From contig JAVFKF010000014.1 in assembly GCA_036926295.1 (NCBI GenBank), positions 5,456,001 to 5,520,000 of the forward strand: a stretch of DNA of 64,000 nt, in the 5' to 3' direction. Within the stretch, counting starts at the first letter, position 1, and each line of letters opens with the position of its first letter. This DNA is from Pachydiplax longipennis. Its lineage: Eukaryota > Arthropoda > Insecta > Odonata > Libellulidae. This document shows positions 11,560 to 25,036 of the stretch, piece after piece. Below the pieces are notes generated by a model. The model was given only the letters and a program-made list of their open reading frames with translations, was not told the DNA's origin and did no database searches. The position numbers were made by a program, and so were the translations under genes.

Positions 11560-12290
11560 ACAAAGTGGACTCTTCCAAACATAAAGTCACCCACTGCGCA
11601 AGTGTCCTGAGCTTCCGTACCACCTCTAACAGCACCCACAGAACTTCTTCTTATGAATTAAATGTCACATTTCAGCTCTTTTCCCCCAATCAATCACACG
11701 CGTCCGCGTTGACTTTCAGCCCAAAATGAATTACTTTCCTCGAGCCCCGCTGGAATTCCCCCATAGAAATAGATGCGCCATCGTGGATTCAGACGTTGCA
11801 GATGGACGATTTTTCATCGTCCGCATAGATACACGCTCTAGGCACTAGACAGCTTCCGCAAACAGCTTAAATTGAACCAAATAACTTCCCCCCTGAAGGT
11901 ATCAGACCGTGAATTGAATGCTTGGGATATGCAGACGTCTACCGCTTCCCTCACTCCTTTTGACCTGCCGTTAAAAATATCCCGGTGGAGAGGTAGTAAT
12001 GATGCCATCATGGCGATCCGAAGGTGGGGGACGAGAAAAAGTCCAAATGCTGGACCGTTTTCGCTGAAAAGGATACTTGATGGAGTGCTCCAGCGAAGGA
12101 ATAATTCACGTGAATGGAAGTGTAACGAGCTGGGACGTATGTGTTCCGCTGAAATGCAATAACGCGATGAGCTCTTCGCTGTCTTCGTTAATATGTGAAT
12201 TGTTGCGTCACCGTTCTTTCTTCGGCTTCGTAAATAACTTCGTGCTCCTACTCCGCGCGCTGATGGAACCGTTAAGGACGATCAATGCCT
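11560..12290. other. CpG-dense patch
   Basis: CpG-enriched block with plus-strand frames at 11872-12162 (96 codons) and 12077-12292. Neither has a recognised domain. The frames overlap each other out of phase, as expected from local GC enrichment and not from a gene. Confidence 0.4.
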
Positions 12291-15200
12291 GAATTTCGAT
12301 TCTAAGTTTCTAAATGGGGGAATGCATTAATGGTATTAGGTGAATTTCAAATGAATTCCTTCGAGAAGATAGATGCATGCGGAAAAATACATGGAGCCTG
12401 CTAGTTCATTTTGTAAAATTATAGTCTAAGGCTTTATTTCTTTATTTGTCGATGCTGTAATCGCATACTTCTTTCCTTTCAGCAATCAATAATTCCGTCG
12501 TTTCTTGATTTTTGTCCTAATACATGTTATCACTCTTTAATGGTCAGCCACAGAACTGATATAATGTCTCTCTTCTTCTAATTATTCGTTATTTAAACAA
12601 TTTTCCTGTTTTACCTGTCGACTTCACTTACTTCTATCCTATAAAATAATCCACATACACGTCTCGTATTTACAGTGAACTTGAAGACTCTCCTCACGAT
12701 TACGCCCTTTCATTAATATTTTATTCCGATAATTCTAGGACGAATACTTTGGACAATACAATTAATCTGAGAATATATGTCAAGTAAGATATCAAGCATA
12801 ACAAGCATTAAATAATCATTTACCTTATCTCATCAATCACTCCTTGATATTACCAAGAAAATTGCTATTCAGCAGAAAATATTAACCATAAAATGTGATA
12901 TAAATAATAAAATGTAAAATCAAGAAGCATTTACCTTCTTTATATTATTTAATGCTTTCGTACTCATTGAATAATTATTTCGACAGAGTCCCGATTTCAT
13001 TCTGCCATAATGTTTTTATGATTATGATTTAAATATCTCACAATAATCAAGGTTTTCAGATGAGAAAAATTACATTCACTACTATTTCTTACGGAAGTTA
13101 TTTTCGCACTGTCTAGAACTGAATGATAAAATACTTTCAATAAAAGGCAGCGAATATCATGTTCCTTTGTGCTTTCGTACAATCCACTGATATATCGGAA
13201 AAATCTCTTTGGAAACGGTATTGACGTAGGTTTCGAGGACTGTCGAATGATATTCCCATACAATATTGATAAAATCTAGCAAATAAATATATAAACGACA
13301 GAAAGAGAGGTTATTAAGGTATGAAAAATGCAGAGGATTCTCTCTTTTTTGTGAACAATTATTAATCATCCGAAATGTAGACTTTCTTAATTCAAAGATG
13401 AATTTCTCGGTTCACAATTTAACTATGGTTTACATCTATATCCTTCGACTAATATGTGAGCATGCAAGTTAATATAATTTACCAAGTCAAATTTAAAAGA
13501 GCAATTTACGATTGTCTGAAGCCTCCATAATGAATAATGCCTTCCAACTTCTAGTTTGAAAATCATCTCTAGTCACCTAGAGTTACCATGGAGAATCAAT
13601 TCAATCAATTCGAAGTCATTACCGTCGATTCATCTATCATCTCGCCCCCTTTCAGAAGATAGAATAGCAATGAAATGTATACATCAGTTACTTGAGGTTA
13701 GTCGATGAATTATTATGAGCTCCCACAGCAAATAAGTCATGTTAAATGTAGATGATTCACTGTTATTTCCATACGGTAAACATTTCACTCATCAAAAATG
13801 TTATAATTTTAGACTATATTTTATTCTCCTTTGTAAAAGTGTCACAAAAACCCACGTAGATAGAACGTAATATTCAAGCAAAAATATTTCTAAAAGGTTC
13901 GGTATTTCCTTTCTCTCACTCTCTATAACTTACATATTGAGATTTCTCCATAGCATTACACTTTGAGAGTAAAAATGACGGTTTTCCTTTACCTTCGCGA
14001 AGTAGCGGTTGTTAAAGCAAACAAAGTTACCTTCTGAGGCGCCTTCAACTTCGTACACGGCATAAATGTTTGTGAACGGATGGTAATTTAGGTTATTTCC
14101 TTAAAGCATGGAAGCCTCTGTGAAGGTAGACATCAAATATTACGTCTGCCGTCTAACTCCATAGCTTCCTAGCAAAGAACGAAGACAAATTTATACTAAA
14201 GGATGATGATATAGAAATTTCTTCGCATTAAAAAATATTTTTCGTCTGTTCAATAACCTTATTTTCTCCTTGGATTTTCCTATGAGATATGTGAGAGATA
14301 AATGGATCTCGATTTTTTTCCTCCTACTCGAATCAACTTGATGATGTTACTACTGCAATTTCTTGAAGGAAATTCTAATTTTAGGAAAATTTAAGAATGA
14401 TGAATCTCGTGATGAGATTCCAGGGAATACTTTTTTGAAAGGCATGAGATAAATTACTGTTATATTCTAGGGAAAATTGAAGTATTATCCGTCATAAAAT
14501 TCTAGTAAGGAATGGATGAGAAAAATACCAAAGAGGATTTCTGGAATTAATATCTGACTAAAATTCATATCCATCATGATTATCAAACTGATTTCAATTT
14601 TAAATATCCACCAATCAGCTGACCAAATCTAGTCATCTCACTCATCGATCTCAGAAAAGAATTGCCAAATCAAATAATATTTTTCTACTTTTCCTCAGTG
14701 ATTTATGGAATCTTCACATTTCTAACCTGATAAGATGTTTTATTTCCATGTTCCTTAAATATTACTCATTTTTTCCGGGAGTAACTTGCTTTTGATTAAT
14801 TTATTTTCTCCCTCTAATGAAAGGTGGCTTATATTCCATTTCACTTCTTTGGGTGAAATTCTCATATTAAAGAGTGATATCTCAAAATAATCCTACATAA
14901 TAATGTATCTGACTATGCCCCAACTTTACGTTTGTCATATTATTTAGCAAATATAATTATGACAGACTTTATCCCAAATCCTTCAGATGAAAAAGTTCAC
15001 TATAATAATAAATATTAATGATATAGAAGAATATCATTTTCTAAACTACGGATTAGGAACCTTTGCATAAAAGACTACACCGGAATATAACATGGCATAA
15101 ATGAACGCGTGATAGAGAGTCAAATGATTCTATGAATAATGCAAGATTATATTCAATCCTAATATATAGTAATATCATTATCGGAAATCTAGATTCATAA

Positions 15201-16974
15201 TCTCCCACCGTGGGCGGAAAAATATTTTCATAATAGAAAGCGGACATGGTTTTAGAAATATGCTGAAAGGAAATAATGAAATATAGATGAAGATTCACCA
15301 TCTGAAATACCCTTTTTTGATAATCATCGACATCTAAGGAAGAGTTACAACTAACTAAATTGAAATTCTAATTCTAACTACGTTCTCATAACTTTATTCT
15401 CACACAAAAGATCGCCTTGTTTCCTCCTCCTTGAATTTCTTCATACTACATTTCTCTCCTCTTTCAAGCATACCATTCTTTTTCGCCTTCTGACTCCATT
15501 TCCTCAGCTCCATCTTCCAGGAGTATGCATCCTTCATTGAGATTCCGGACCAGGAAACGGAGATATAAAGTTCTGCTAAGTCACGCAGGGTCTCCTATAA
15601 GCTATCGCCTGCCCTTCAGTCCCTCTTTCTCCCCTTTTATTCAGACATTTTTAATCCCTTTTAATTATATAAGGGAAAATTTTACGACTCGATTTTCGAG
15701 ATGAGCAATAAAATAAATCCATGCCCTTTTTCATTGAGTGAGAAAATGCCGTTTCTTTAATATCTTGGGCACTTCGGTAAAAAATTGTAGGACGTCGAAT
15801 GGAATTCTGAAGAATCGTTCGGACTAGGGCAAGGCAATGTTCATCGATGACGTTGCTAGAATGGCCGAATAAAATTGTTCCATAGAATTCTATAAAGGGA
15901 GAATGCGTTGATGGTCTCCTTAAGATGAATTCGATTCTTTCCCTCATATTTTACATGTCTAAAATATTTAAGGTAAGGATTAAAATAACTTCATTGAAAG
16001 CAAATTAGGAAGTATCGAAGAAATTCTCTTTCGTTTATAGACTAATACACAGTTTTCCTGTTTCTTTAAGGCAAAAACCATCAGTAAATTTCTGACTTTT
16101 CTGACTTTTATGCGAAATATCTAACGAAAATTCTACATCCTAATACATCCATGGCAAATTCAAATACGATTGAAGTTTATCAAATATGTCTAAGATATTT
16201 ACCTGGGATATAGCATTATGCCCTTGATAATCTCCCAGGATGATACATCAACTCGAGAGGTCACTTAAAGTAACTCAGCCTATGATCAAAACCTCGTTCA
16301 CTTCTTATGAAGCCCTTAAATTCCACATTATTATACACTATTTAAAATTAAACATTGTATGTTTAAGATATTAATCTTCTTCACTTTTATTTTGAATTGT
16401 TTGTATTTTATAAATGCCTCTCTTACCGTGTATTTTTTTACATTTTGTGTACATAACACATCAGAGTCCATCCCTTCTCGAAATGTTCCCTGAAACTTGG
16501 GTGTCTTCTTGTTAGCGAAGATCTTTTCACAAACCCATTCTTTCATTTCTTCATTATTTTCCTGAATGATAAACGGGATGCAAGGTTAGGAGTATTGCAC
16601 CTGACATCGTCTAATAAAGATTCCGTTTCACCTACTCTAATGACTCCTTTAGTGAAACGGATTACCATCTTGTGAAACGAAAATGTTATTTAGTCAATCA
16701 TTAGTCGGAAGGATTTCTCTTTCTAATGACTTCTGACTTTTACAAGGTATTGTACCCAAGAAAGTATGAAAGATGAATCACAATGCAATCCATCTGAATT
16801 TTCAGCCCTATGAAGCCGATATGGAACACATTAGTTGTTTAATAGATAATTCCTAGTTTCAGAATGGTTAACAAACACGCTACTTTGAATGCTACTTCGA
16901 GAACCGAAAAAATAGTTGACGCTTCTTTGGTATAGTGGAATTTTGGAGAGTAAAATCTTATTTGAAAGCGTAGT
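12291..16974. other. Long AT-rich stretch, nothing recognised
   Basis: About 4.7 kb without a recognisable gene, tRNA box or transposon end. Short frames (60-100 codons, for example minus 15651-15947) match no family. A minor inverted repeat of CCGTTTCAC and GTGAAACGG occurs near 16622-16660. Spacing between flanking patches is the largest in the left half of the window. Confidence 0.35.
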
Positions 16975-17240
16975 GTCATAGGACGCGCGTCGCCTAATAT
17001 CAAGAACAACTACTGAGCATTATAAACAAATCCCCAATCTCCATTTGACGCACGAATAGCTTTGTTTCCCAATTCCGCGGTGAAGCCATCAAAATTCTCG
17101 CCATGCCACTCGATCAGATGGCACGCTCTGTGACGAAGCAACGCGGATCTCGCTAAGAGATCGCCCTGGAGGAAATAGCTGTTTTGTTGTTGATTGGCGA
17201 AATAGTCATTACAGCTTCCATCAAACATGGATGCCTCCGA
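16975..17240 (-). other. Small CpG-dense patch with unrecognised 72-codon frame
   Basis: A minus-strand frame, ATG near 17228 to TAG near 17010, spans nearly the whole patch. Its translation looks less low-complexity than most here (mixed polar, aromatic and charged residues, including a WHGENFDG segment), but I cannot place it in a family. There is no clear splice acceptor or donor at its edges. It could be an old exon, transposon debris or chance. Confidence 0.2.
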
Positions 17241-18229
17241 CGGCTAACTGATCAATTGCTGATTAGGAAACTGTTTCCTTTAGAAGCATTAGAAACAACT
17301 GCCTGAAAACAGAATTCCATCAGTCGAGAATAATAACATACGTAAAGGAATCTGTAACTGATGTTGTTTTTTCTTGTGGCTATTATCTTAGCAATATTAC
17401 TCGTTGAATAATAAGTAGTTCTTACTTCCATCCCTTGATGAACGGACTACATGTTATTTCGATTCAGGTCCATAACAAAATTTACATTTTATTTACTAAG
17501 TGTTGATTATGCTTGCTGTATCGATAAATGGGAGATAATGAGATAAAGGTAAGATAGAACTAAATTCGGTCACTCCTCATTTAACGATGAGAAATTTAAG
17601 GCACAGCTACACAAAAACACCTGTACTGTTTTATACTATCAAAGTTTCACATAGTAAGTAATATCTAATCGAAGCAAAATTAATCAATCATCTACAATAT
17701 ATTTTGTCCATCGTAAATTCATTTGCTTTCCATTACCACAGTTTGGAACCGATGATCTTGGTTTCAGAATTAAGGATACTGAGATGTTTTAAATCATTCA
17801 AAATATGCACTCCTTAGATCATATAAGATCAAACATTAGCTGTTATAGTAGGAAATATAATAATTAAATGCATAATATTAACTTGACTAGTCCTATATGA
17901 TAGTAAGAATATTCAACATTAAATTACGTAATTGACAGAACGTTATATATAAATATTGCAATGGCTTTTAAATGACCAATTGTTTCCTGAAAATCTAGCA
18001 AGATAAAAGAAGCATTTACTTTTTTCCATAACAAAAATGTTATTTACAAGGATGACGTGATATGCATAACTTATTGAAATGAATACGGAGTCAAAGGAAC
18101 TCTAAATACACTACCACACAAAACGAAAGAGAACATCGAAGTTCAAACCACTAACTTCAAATTAAAAAGGAAAATAATACCACATCCGTTGTATGCTCCC
18201 TATTTACACTTAAACTGCTATGAACCCGC
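17241..18229. other. AT-rich stretch, nothing recognised
   Basis: No gene, RNA or repeat family recognised. Confidence 0.35.
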
Positions 18230-19130
18230 CTCAAACATCCAATTATTTCTCACCTCTTTCATTCCGCAACCGGAGGGGTTTCCGTCGTTTATTTTCGCGA
18301 ACAAACCCTTACACGTCGTGAATTAAGTCGTATCGCGCGTCATAAAAATGAACCGAGCATTACGAAAAAACTTACCGGACCAAAAACAAAGATGTGCCAC
18401 CACATCCTTTCCGACCCACTCGAAACGTAAAAAAAATCCGCAAAAAGAGTACACAAACGGATATTTGAATCATGGATCATATAAACGAGGAAATTCCCGG
18501 GCCTCCCTTCCCTTTCACGCGCCAACGCCTCCGCACCATTCCGCCAAAAAACTCGAAAATTACGGTCTTATATTTCGAGAAGGGAAAAAAGGGACAATAT
18601 CTGCAGAGAAAGAAACTCCCATCCACTCGTTACGCCTGCTTTATTCCACCCTCGCTCGCCCATACTTTTTATTTACGTCCCCAGTTTTAATATTAAACAA
18701 GAAAGACTTAAAGTTACCCTCCTATAAAGAAAAACGTATGGGGTTGGAGTAATCCCTTTATGTCCCGCGGACGGTGCTGCCATCTACCTCTTTCCCGATT
18801 CGCTGCCGCACTCCGACACTGCTTCTACCCACAATACATCACTCGGCCTAGGAGACATTAGAGGTTCCTGGCGGAATCGGGTACGACTACTCGTCACCCA
18901 CATACCTATTCATGAATAGCCACATAATGGTGCCGGAGAATCCCGATATCACCTTTTTCAAGGCGGGGTTAGAGGGACATTCCAGGCCATATCCAGCGCT
19001 CTATCTCCCCATTGGGAGAGGTTACACGGTCCGCAGATCGAGATATACTTTTTATGAGATCGAACCGTGGGCGATATTGGAATTGGCGCCGCCGAAATAG
19101 AGTCCGCATAGTGGAGTTGGAACGCTAGGA
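18230..19130. other. CpG-dense patch
   Basis: A hand count gives 19 CpGs in 18481-18780. Plus frames 18348-18752 (134 codons) and 18472-18690 overlap in different phases. The translations are rich in K, R, P and S and lack any domain I recognise. GC-driven stop depletion is the simplest reading. Confidence 0.45.
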
Positions 19131-19979
19131 TGGTAGTATCTCACGGGAGCATACTCTAATGACGAAAATCTGCATATGGATTTCTGACATTAGCTTGGAT
19201 GAACTGCTTCCGTTATCGGTCATTTGTCTTCGTTTCCCCCTAGCGAGAGAGAATACAATCTAATTCGTTGGCTATCAGTCTTCAATATGTTACTAAGCAA
19301 TATTCTCTTAAGCCATTCACGTCTACCTTTGAAATATAGATACCCCTGAGTTGATATACAAACACTATCTTAATACAAATACGCCAATTAAGTGACTAAT
19401 GCCGATCAAGCATAGATGCGACTTTTATGAACTATTCAGTGTCAATAGAGGCAATATATACTCATTATTTCAGTCCAAATGTATGATTCTGTTTGCAATT
19501 TTTAAATGAAGCTAAAATCTGTAATTGATTTCCAATCCCTGTCAATTTTCCCTTATAATTAGAATCCTCAAATCTAAACGAATATTTTTGACACTTGAAA
19601 ACGTATTCAATTTTCTTCTAGGTGAATTATATCTTCTAAAATGCCATCTATTAACCTTCCCACATTCTCTAATCGAGAATGGACCAAATTTGTAAGTGTA
19701 ACCTAATAAATAACAGCATTAATCGCTATTATACCCGTAATATATCCCTATTCATAGTAAAAACAGTATCGATATAAACCGTTTTCTTAACTTTCTCACC
19801 TACCTAAATCTATATAACTGTATCTCTACCTGGAAGTTTCTTTTAAGCTGAAGATACTCATTCATCTGCGGGGCAATTGCTCGGCAAAAAGTTCCTTTAA
19901 CTTCAATAGCATTTCAATTGAATTGATATAATACCTCTTAACCTATTTACTCCTTCAAATACCAAAATTCTCCTAAATT
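19131..19979. other. AT-rich stretch, nothing recognised
   Basis: No gene, RNA or repeat family recognised. Confidence 0.35.
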
Positions 19980-21070
19980 TACCATCCCCATCCACTTCAT
20001 CACTCCGTAACAGCAACTCGAACGACCCGCAAAAAAACCATTCACGTACGAACAACTTTAAAATTCATCACATCGCATAATTGATATTCCGACCGATATC
20101 TCTCTCGTCGGATTCATCAATTCAAACATCCTCAAACCAAGTGACGGAACCCAGCAAATCCCACGACGTCTCGGCAGCGCATCGAGTCAGCGGCCAAACA
20201 TTTCCTCCCATTTCAATCCCCCTCAAGACAAATCCCTCCGCGAGATGCACTCCCGTCAAAATTACCTCAAAGGAGACGTCCGCTTTTATAAATCCCCGGG
20301 AGCAAAGCGGTGCCAGTCGCAGCCGTAACGAAATTCCACAATCAACCCCGGGGGCGAATCCGCCCGTAATGGCTCGCGGCACAAACAAATGCCTCCACCC
20401 CGGTTAAGTCTCAGTGAAAAAAAACCCGCAAAGAGGGTAAGCACTAGGGGGAGTGGACAGATTAAAGAAGGGAAAAAAGCGCGCAAAAACGTCCGGAATT
20501 CCAGGCCGGGATAACACGTACAAAAAAGAAAGCGTATTTTTCCTTCGGGACGAGAAAATAAGGGCAAAAAATGAAATCTGCCCGGGAGAGAGGTAGTACG
20601 TCGTGGACTGGTTGGTAATGGGAACTGTTCTTCCCGGTGAGAGGGGTCTAAAATAGCCACACATTGGAACGATCTCCCTTGGAGGACGCCACATACGTCC
20701 GCCAGTCCACGTAGCAAACCCGTCTCTCATCCCCGTCCCTGAATTCCAAACACGGGAAGGGAGGTCGGGGATCCACCTAACCTCCATCCGAAGGCACTCT
20801 GCAGGCTTAAATCTCCTCCAGGAGAAGATATGCTACCCGTCTCGTCCGAATGCCCCCAGAGGACAGTAATCGTTATCGGATCCATTTGACAAAATCAATC
20901 GGAAAAGGGGGAGATGATTCGTTCCCCGTCCTCGAGATTTCTTCGTTATGTCTTTTTCTCCTTCCTTCTGCGCTGGAGGCTTAACGAACCTTTTTTTCCG
21001 AGTCCTGTAGGAATTTCGAAGGATCAGCGTTATTTCCCTTTGGGTGACCGTGATCAATGGAAGGCGGCGT
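19980..21070. other. Large CpG-dense patch
   Basis: The longest patch in the window. Long frames overlap on both strands: plus 20081-20407 (108 codons), minus 20122-20388, minus 20286-20717 (143 codons) and minus 20404-20787. None carries a recognised motif, and the four compete for the same bases, so at most one could be real. CCGGG and CCCCGG words are frequent. Best read as an island-like regulatory or relic segment. Confidence 0.45.
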
Positions 21071-21244
21071 TTGTGTTTTAAATGGGAACGTGTGACGTAA
21101 GGGTCTCAATGCCAATGCCAGAGGATCCACTTTTTCCAAGAAAAATGTCTCTCTATGTTAGATCACCAAAAATCGCCTACCGTCATAATTTCCTATATAA
21201 TTCACAATTTTATTTTGCATATCTAAATACGAGTTCGACCATCT

Positions 21245-21420
21245 GATTAACCTACATCTACATAAGCACCACGTAAGCCGCTTTTCGGCGTCTACATGTG
21301 GAAGGCAGGCGTTAGCATGCACCATGACTCTACTTTCCTAATATATTACTTTCGCGCATTTTCCGCGGAACACAATGAAATTTTAGTACATTAATTTCTC
21401 TGAACCTCCTCACAGCATCA
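21245..21420 (+). repeat. Diverged copy of a widespread arthropod repeat end
   Basis: Starting at about 21245, the words CTACATCTACATAAGCACC, GTAAGCCGCTTTTCGGCGT and ACATGTGGAAGG follow in the order and spacing of a repeat end I recall as common in arthropod genomes (there ACATCTACATAAT..CCGCAAGCCAC..CGGTGTGTGGCGGAGGG). The next bases, a CACCAT..CTACTTTCC block and a short CGCGCATTTTCCGCGG block, also fit. No coding part of any element is attached. The match is from memory and clearly diverged, so the family name is left open. Confidence 0.45.
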
Positions 21421-22430
21421 GAGCGACCTAAAGAGGGCGCATAATATCGTCTCCATCTTCTACGAATTTACTCTCTCTGAATTTATTATGTCAATTAAGT
21501 CTTTGATTGATCCTTCTTTCTACTAAACATTCCTGTCCTGCCTTCTGAAATGGAAAAAAAGTCAGTATGGTATTCGTTGTAGAGGCCGCTTCGAACCTCA
21601 AATCCTCTTTAAACCTTTGGCTATCGTGAGCTGTGGGGAGGGAATGACGCATACTAGGCGTGATGGGTAGTGAGGTAGTTTGCACTTGCTTTCTTCACTG
21701 TACCAGAATGGTATGAACGGAAAAATCTAATTTTAAAGCAGCAAAATTGCCCTGTAAAGAACATTCTTCCTAGCGTTAAGGAGCGGAGAAATCAAAATGA
21801 ATGGAGTTGCCATCATCATTCACACCATCTTAGATTACATATTCTCTAATCCACGAACAAAAATTATACTGATGAGAAGGAAAAATACAATTCCCTATAC
21901 ATTATGTGTACTAATAGAAAATTTAGAAAGTATTCTCTTTCTTAATATATGGTGGCAAGGACCTATCAATATCACGTCCGTATCAGTTTCATTATATAAT
22001 TTTAATTACATCCATTAAAATTTTCCCTGGAGAATTAAAAACTGCATTTAAGGATTTTTAAGGTAATCTCTTTTCTAAGGAGCCCTGCATATTTAATTTT
22101 CTGCCATTATAAAATTGAGAATAATCTAATACTGTGAGCATTAATAAACTATCCTCATAATAAAAAATTATTTTCTGGAATGATTTTCCACCTTACAGTT
22201 ATCTATAAGCATAATAAAAGTCATATAAACACTGAAGACTACAGAACTATGATGATTCAACAAAATATAAAAGCCTACCATCTTCTTTCATTATGTCTTT
22301 AAAGAGAGTCAAGTCACACATATAGCCATTCAATTAAAACACAGCTGACTTTTCTTCATTTTCTATGGAATACCGTAAATCATACCGTCATAATTTCACG
22401 CATAAATTTATGCACGACTTAAAGTTTTTA
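21421..22430. other. Unassigned stretch
   Basis: No gene or repeat family recognised. Minus frame 21491-21685 and plus frame 21797-22018 have no family match. Confidence 0.3.
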
Positions 22431-23000
22431 CTACGAAAAGAAATTGCGATGAATGAATGATAATTCCTGATGAACTGAACCTTCTTTCATTATGATAAAT
22501 ATAATGAAAGTTTTAATTTTTCCATTTAAACAATGGATAACGTTCAAGTTTCGTAGGAACATACAGTGGTGGTTGTACAAGGAAAATATACCTTGGCTAT
22601 AACAGAATAATGCCATAAGGATTCCATTCTTTTGAAAGTCTTTATCTACCACGTAAGCCTCGCGGAAATCATTTGCAAAGAATATTAACGAAGGAAGATT
22701 CTCAAGTATCATTGTCCGGACCGAAAGACCGGCGGAACACTTCATGACTCTAAGTGGGTTAACGAGTACCGAGGGCATTATACTTGGATTAACATAATGA
22801 AATAATTTCGAGCATTGACCGTATCCTTTCAGTGTAAACCTTGGCGTAATCCGATTGTAATGGCGATGGCGAACAGATTTCAACAAAGCGCCCTCTTGAA
22901 CAGCGGAATCTGCTTCGAATGCGAGAGGAAGAACTTTTTCTATTCTATTTACGAGTCGCCCCAATTCGTTTTGCCAGCATGCACAAACATGGCTCTCCAC
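22431..23000 (-). other. Longest open frame in the window (189 codons), unrecognised
   Basis: A minus-strand frame of 189 codons from ATG at 23000, in a region whose right half (22640-23160) is CpG-enriched. I see no signal peptide, zinc finger, reverse transcriptase or transposase motif. The last 40 residues run into AT-rich DNA and become F/I/K/N-rich, typical of chance extension. A plus-strand frame (22815-23165, 116 codons) overlaps it. No splice sites or polyadenylation signal can be tied to it. Probably not a gene, but it is the first candidate to test. Confidence 0.2.
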
Positions 23001-23346
23001 CCCTCGCCAGTAAAGATAAGCATAGCACTTGCTACGTTTTATAGAGGTGCAGTAATGCTAGAGCACGGCTCCTCGCTCCATTTCATCTACATGACGGCCC
23101 ACGTCCACTGTATTTTAAGGAAGCTGGACGAAGTAACTGCCCTCGGTCTCTATGGTAATTCCTAATGCGATTCCTGAATTACATACAAGTAGGCATATTC
23201 AAACACCCTCCTGTCCCTTGATTCGTTATCTTTTCAAAGTATTTATTATGAGATTTCTGCGTTCGGTTTTCTACTTAATGCGGGAAGGGAGCAGGATTTT
23301 TGTAGTAAATTATAACCGGTGTTTTAACATAAAATGAACATTTCTG

Positions 23347-23630
23347 TATCACCTCTATATGTTTATTAAAAAATAGTGGAAATTTAGTTTTTAAGTTAAA
23401 GAGCATATGTAAGTACATACATACTTCCCTAACTTATATCATCCCTCTATGTTTATTCACAAATTATGGAAATTTATCTTTAATTTTAAAGAGAATTGCC
23501 TCATGTTAGTACAAACGTACTTAACTAACTTATATCATCCCTCTATGTTTATTCAGAAATGATGGATGTTTATTATTAATTTTAAAGAGCATTTAATTTT
23601 AAAGAGCCTCATGTAAGTCTTTCCTAACTT
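23347..23630. repeat. Three-unit tandem repeat, about 90-98 bp per unit
   Basis: Units begin at about 23347, 23437 and 23533 with TATCA(C/T)C(T/C)CTCTATGTTTATT-like starts and end with CTAACTT. Each contains a TGGAAATTTA-like segment, a TTTTAAAGAG segment and a run of TAAGTAC/TTAGTAC words. The third unit carries an internal partial duplication of TTTAATTTTAAAGAGC. The units are diverged. No RNA or coding role is suggested. Confidence 0.75.
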
Positions 23631-24479
23631 CGTAATATGAATTTATGGCATTATTTCAACACATTGGGAGATGGAATCAGCAAATAATAATTCTTATTTT
23701 AACCTTTGCAACAAACAGGTGTACATTTGAAGATATTATCTCATAAGAAATGAGAATCTCTCAGAAGAAAATCCCGTATTTCTTATAAGCATGATAAATG
23801 GTTTCGTCTGTGAAATTTGCCGTTTATTTCCATCTAAGGTGTTTATTTACCGGATATTATTTATAAAATTTCTTTTTATGCTTTAAAACTAAAAGGTTTC
23901 AATTAAATGGACATTTTAGTTCATACTATACTAACTTGAAGACTTTCTTCCCTTATGGAGTCTTCGTCGTTAAAACGCTACCGAAAAAAATAGTAGGGTG
24001 TTAAAAATGCTTGCGTTACAATGTTTAAACACAATGAATTTCCATTAAACCATAGGAAGATGATTCACAAAATGAAAAGATCCATCGGTGATTTAATCAT
24101 CAGCATCATTATCACAATATTTTACATGATTCCCATTAAAAATCCAACCTAACCATCGGAAAATGACAAGGTGACAATTTCATACCTGCTTCAAATTCGG
24201 GCTGCAAGGTGCTGCTAGTATTTACTGAAGCATAACATATGTGTTCATTCATTAACCCGCTCATACAATACGTATCTTTGCACCGATATTTGTACTTTGA
24301 ATGGTCACCTTCATTGATCAGCATTTCAAAATTTTAAAGTAACACCCTCCTTCTTAATCTTCATTTTAATTCAGCGACTATAGGAAGAACCTCAATAAAT
24401 ATATTACAGAGAATTATGACAAACTTATCTTACCCAACATCCGATTCATATCAAAACCAATCGCACAATCCTTATTTCT
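23631..24479. other. AT-rich stretch, nothing recognised
   Basis: No gene, RNA or repeat family recognised. Confidence 0.35.
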
Positions 24480-25000
24480 CCATTTTCAATCACCCTTCTC
24501 GGGAGCTTATTTGGAAAAACAGGTTTTCTTCCCATTCGCATTATTCCCAGCTCTCGGTTGTTTTTCTTCCATTTGTTTCAAGAACGTCCGCCGCAGTTCT
24601 ACACAGCGATCCCCCTTCGGTTCCCATCGCCACATCCGTTCCCCCATCGCCCACACACAACGGAATCCTTAGAGAACGCCCACCATTCATCCCATTTGAC
24701 ACTCACGGGCCTTAATTGGATCTCCGGATTTTTTTCTTCCGCGCCCTCCTTTTTTATCCCTGTTTTTCCCATTTCCCGTCCGTTCTAAGCACTTCCGAGA
24801 AGCGCGCGAATTCCTGTCGACCAATCAAGACTTCCCTACAGCCATTTCACGTCTTTGGGGCGAATCCGAAGATTTTTCGACGTTATTTCATTATTCAAAA
24901 ACGGATCCGAATATGGCAGGGAATCGGGGATTTTATCCCGTTAAATCGCTTAAGATTTTCAGTGTTTAGCGCTGCTAAAGCCAAGTCCGTATAGAAAGTT
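24480..25000. other. CpG-enriched, pyrimidine-rich patch
   Basis: GC-enriched, C/T-rich on the plus strand. Three overlapping plus frames (24416-24715, 24558-24788, 24716-24994) give P/S/F-rich translations without domains. It directly precedes the mobile-element cluster at 25.0-25.8 kb. Confidence 0.4.
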
Positions 25001-25036
25001 AGATTTTGTTCCTTAGAAAATTAATACATTAAAATA

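Noticed and set aside
16622..16660. Inverted CCGTTTCAC/GTGAAACGG as an element end pair
   Set aside because: Only 9-10 bp with a 21-nt gap and no further homology or flanking duplication.
20081..20787. Protein-coding gene in the large CpG patch
   Set aside because: Four long frames on both strands compete for the same bases and none has a recognised domain. Low stop frequency follows from GC content.
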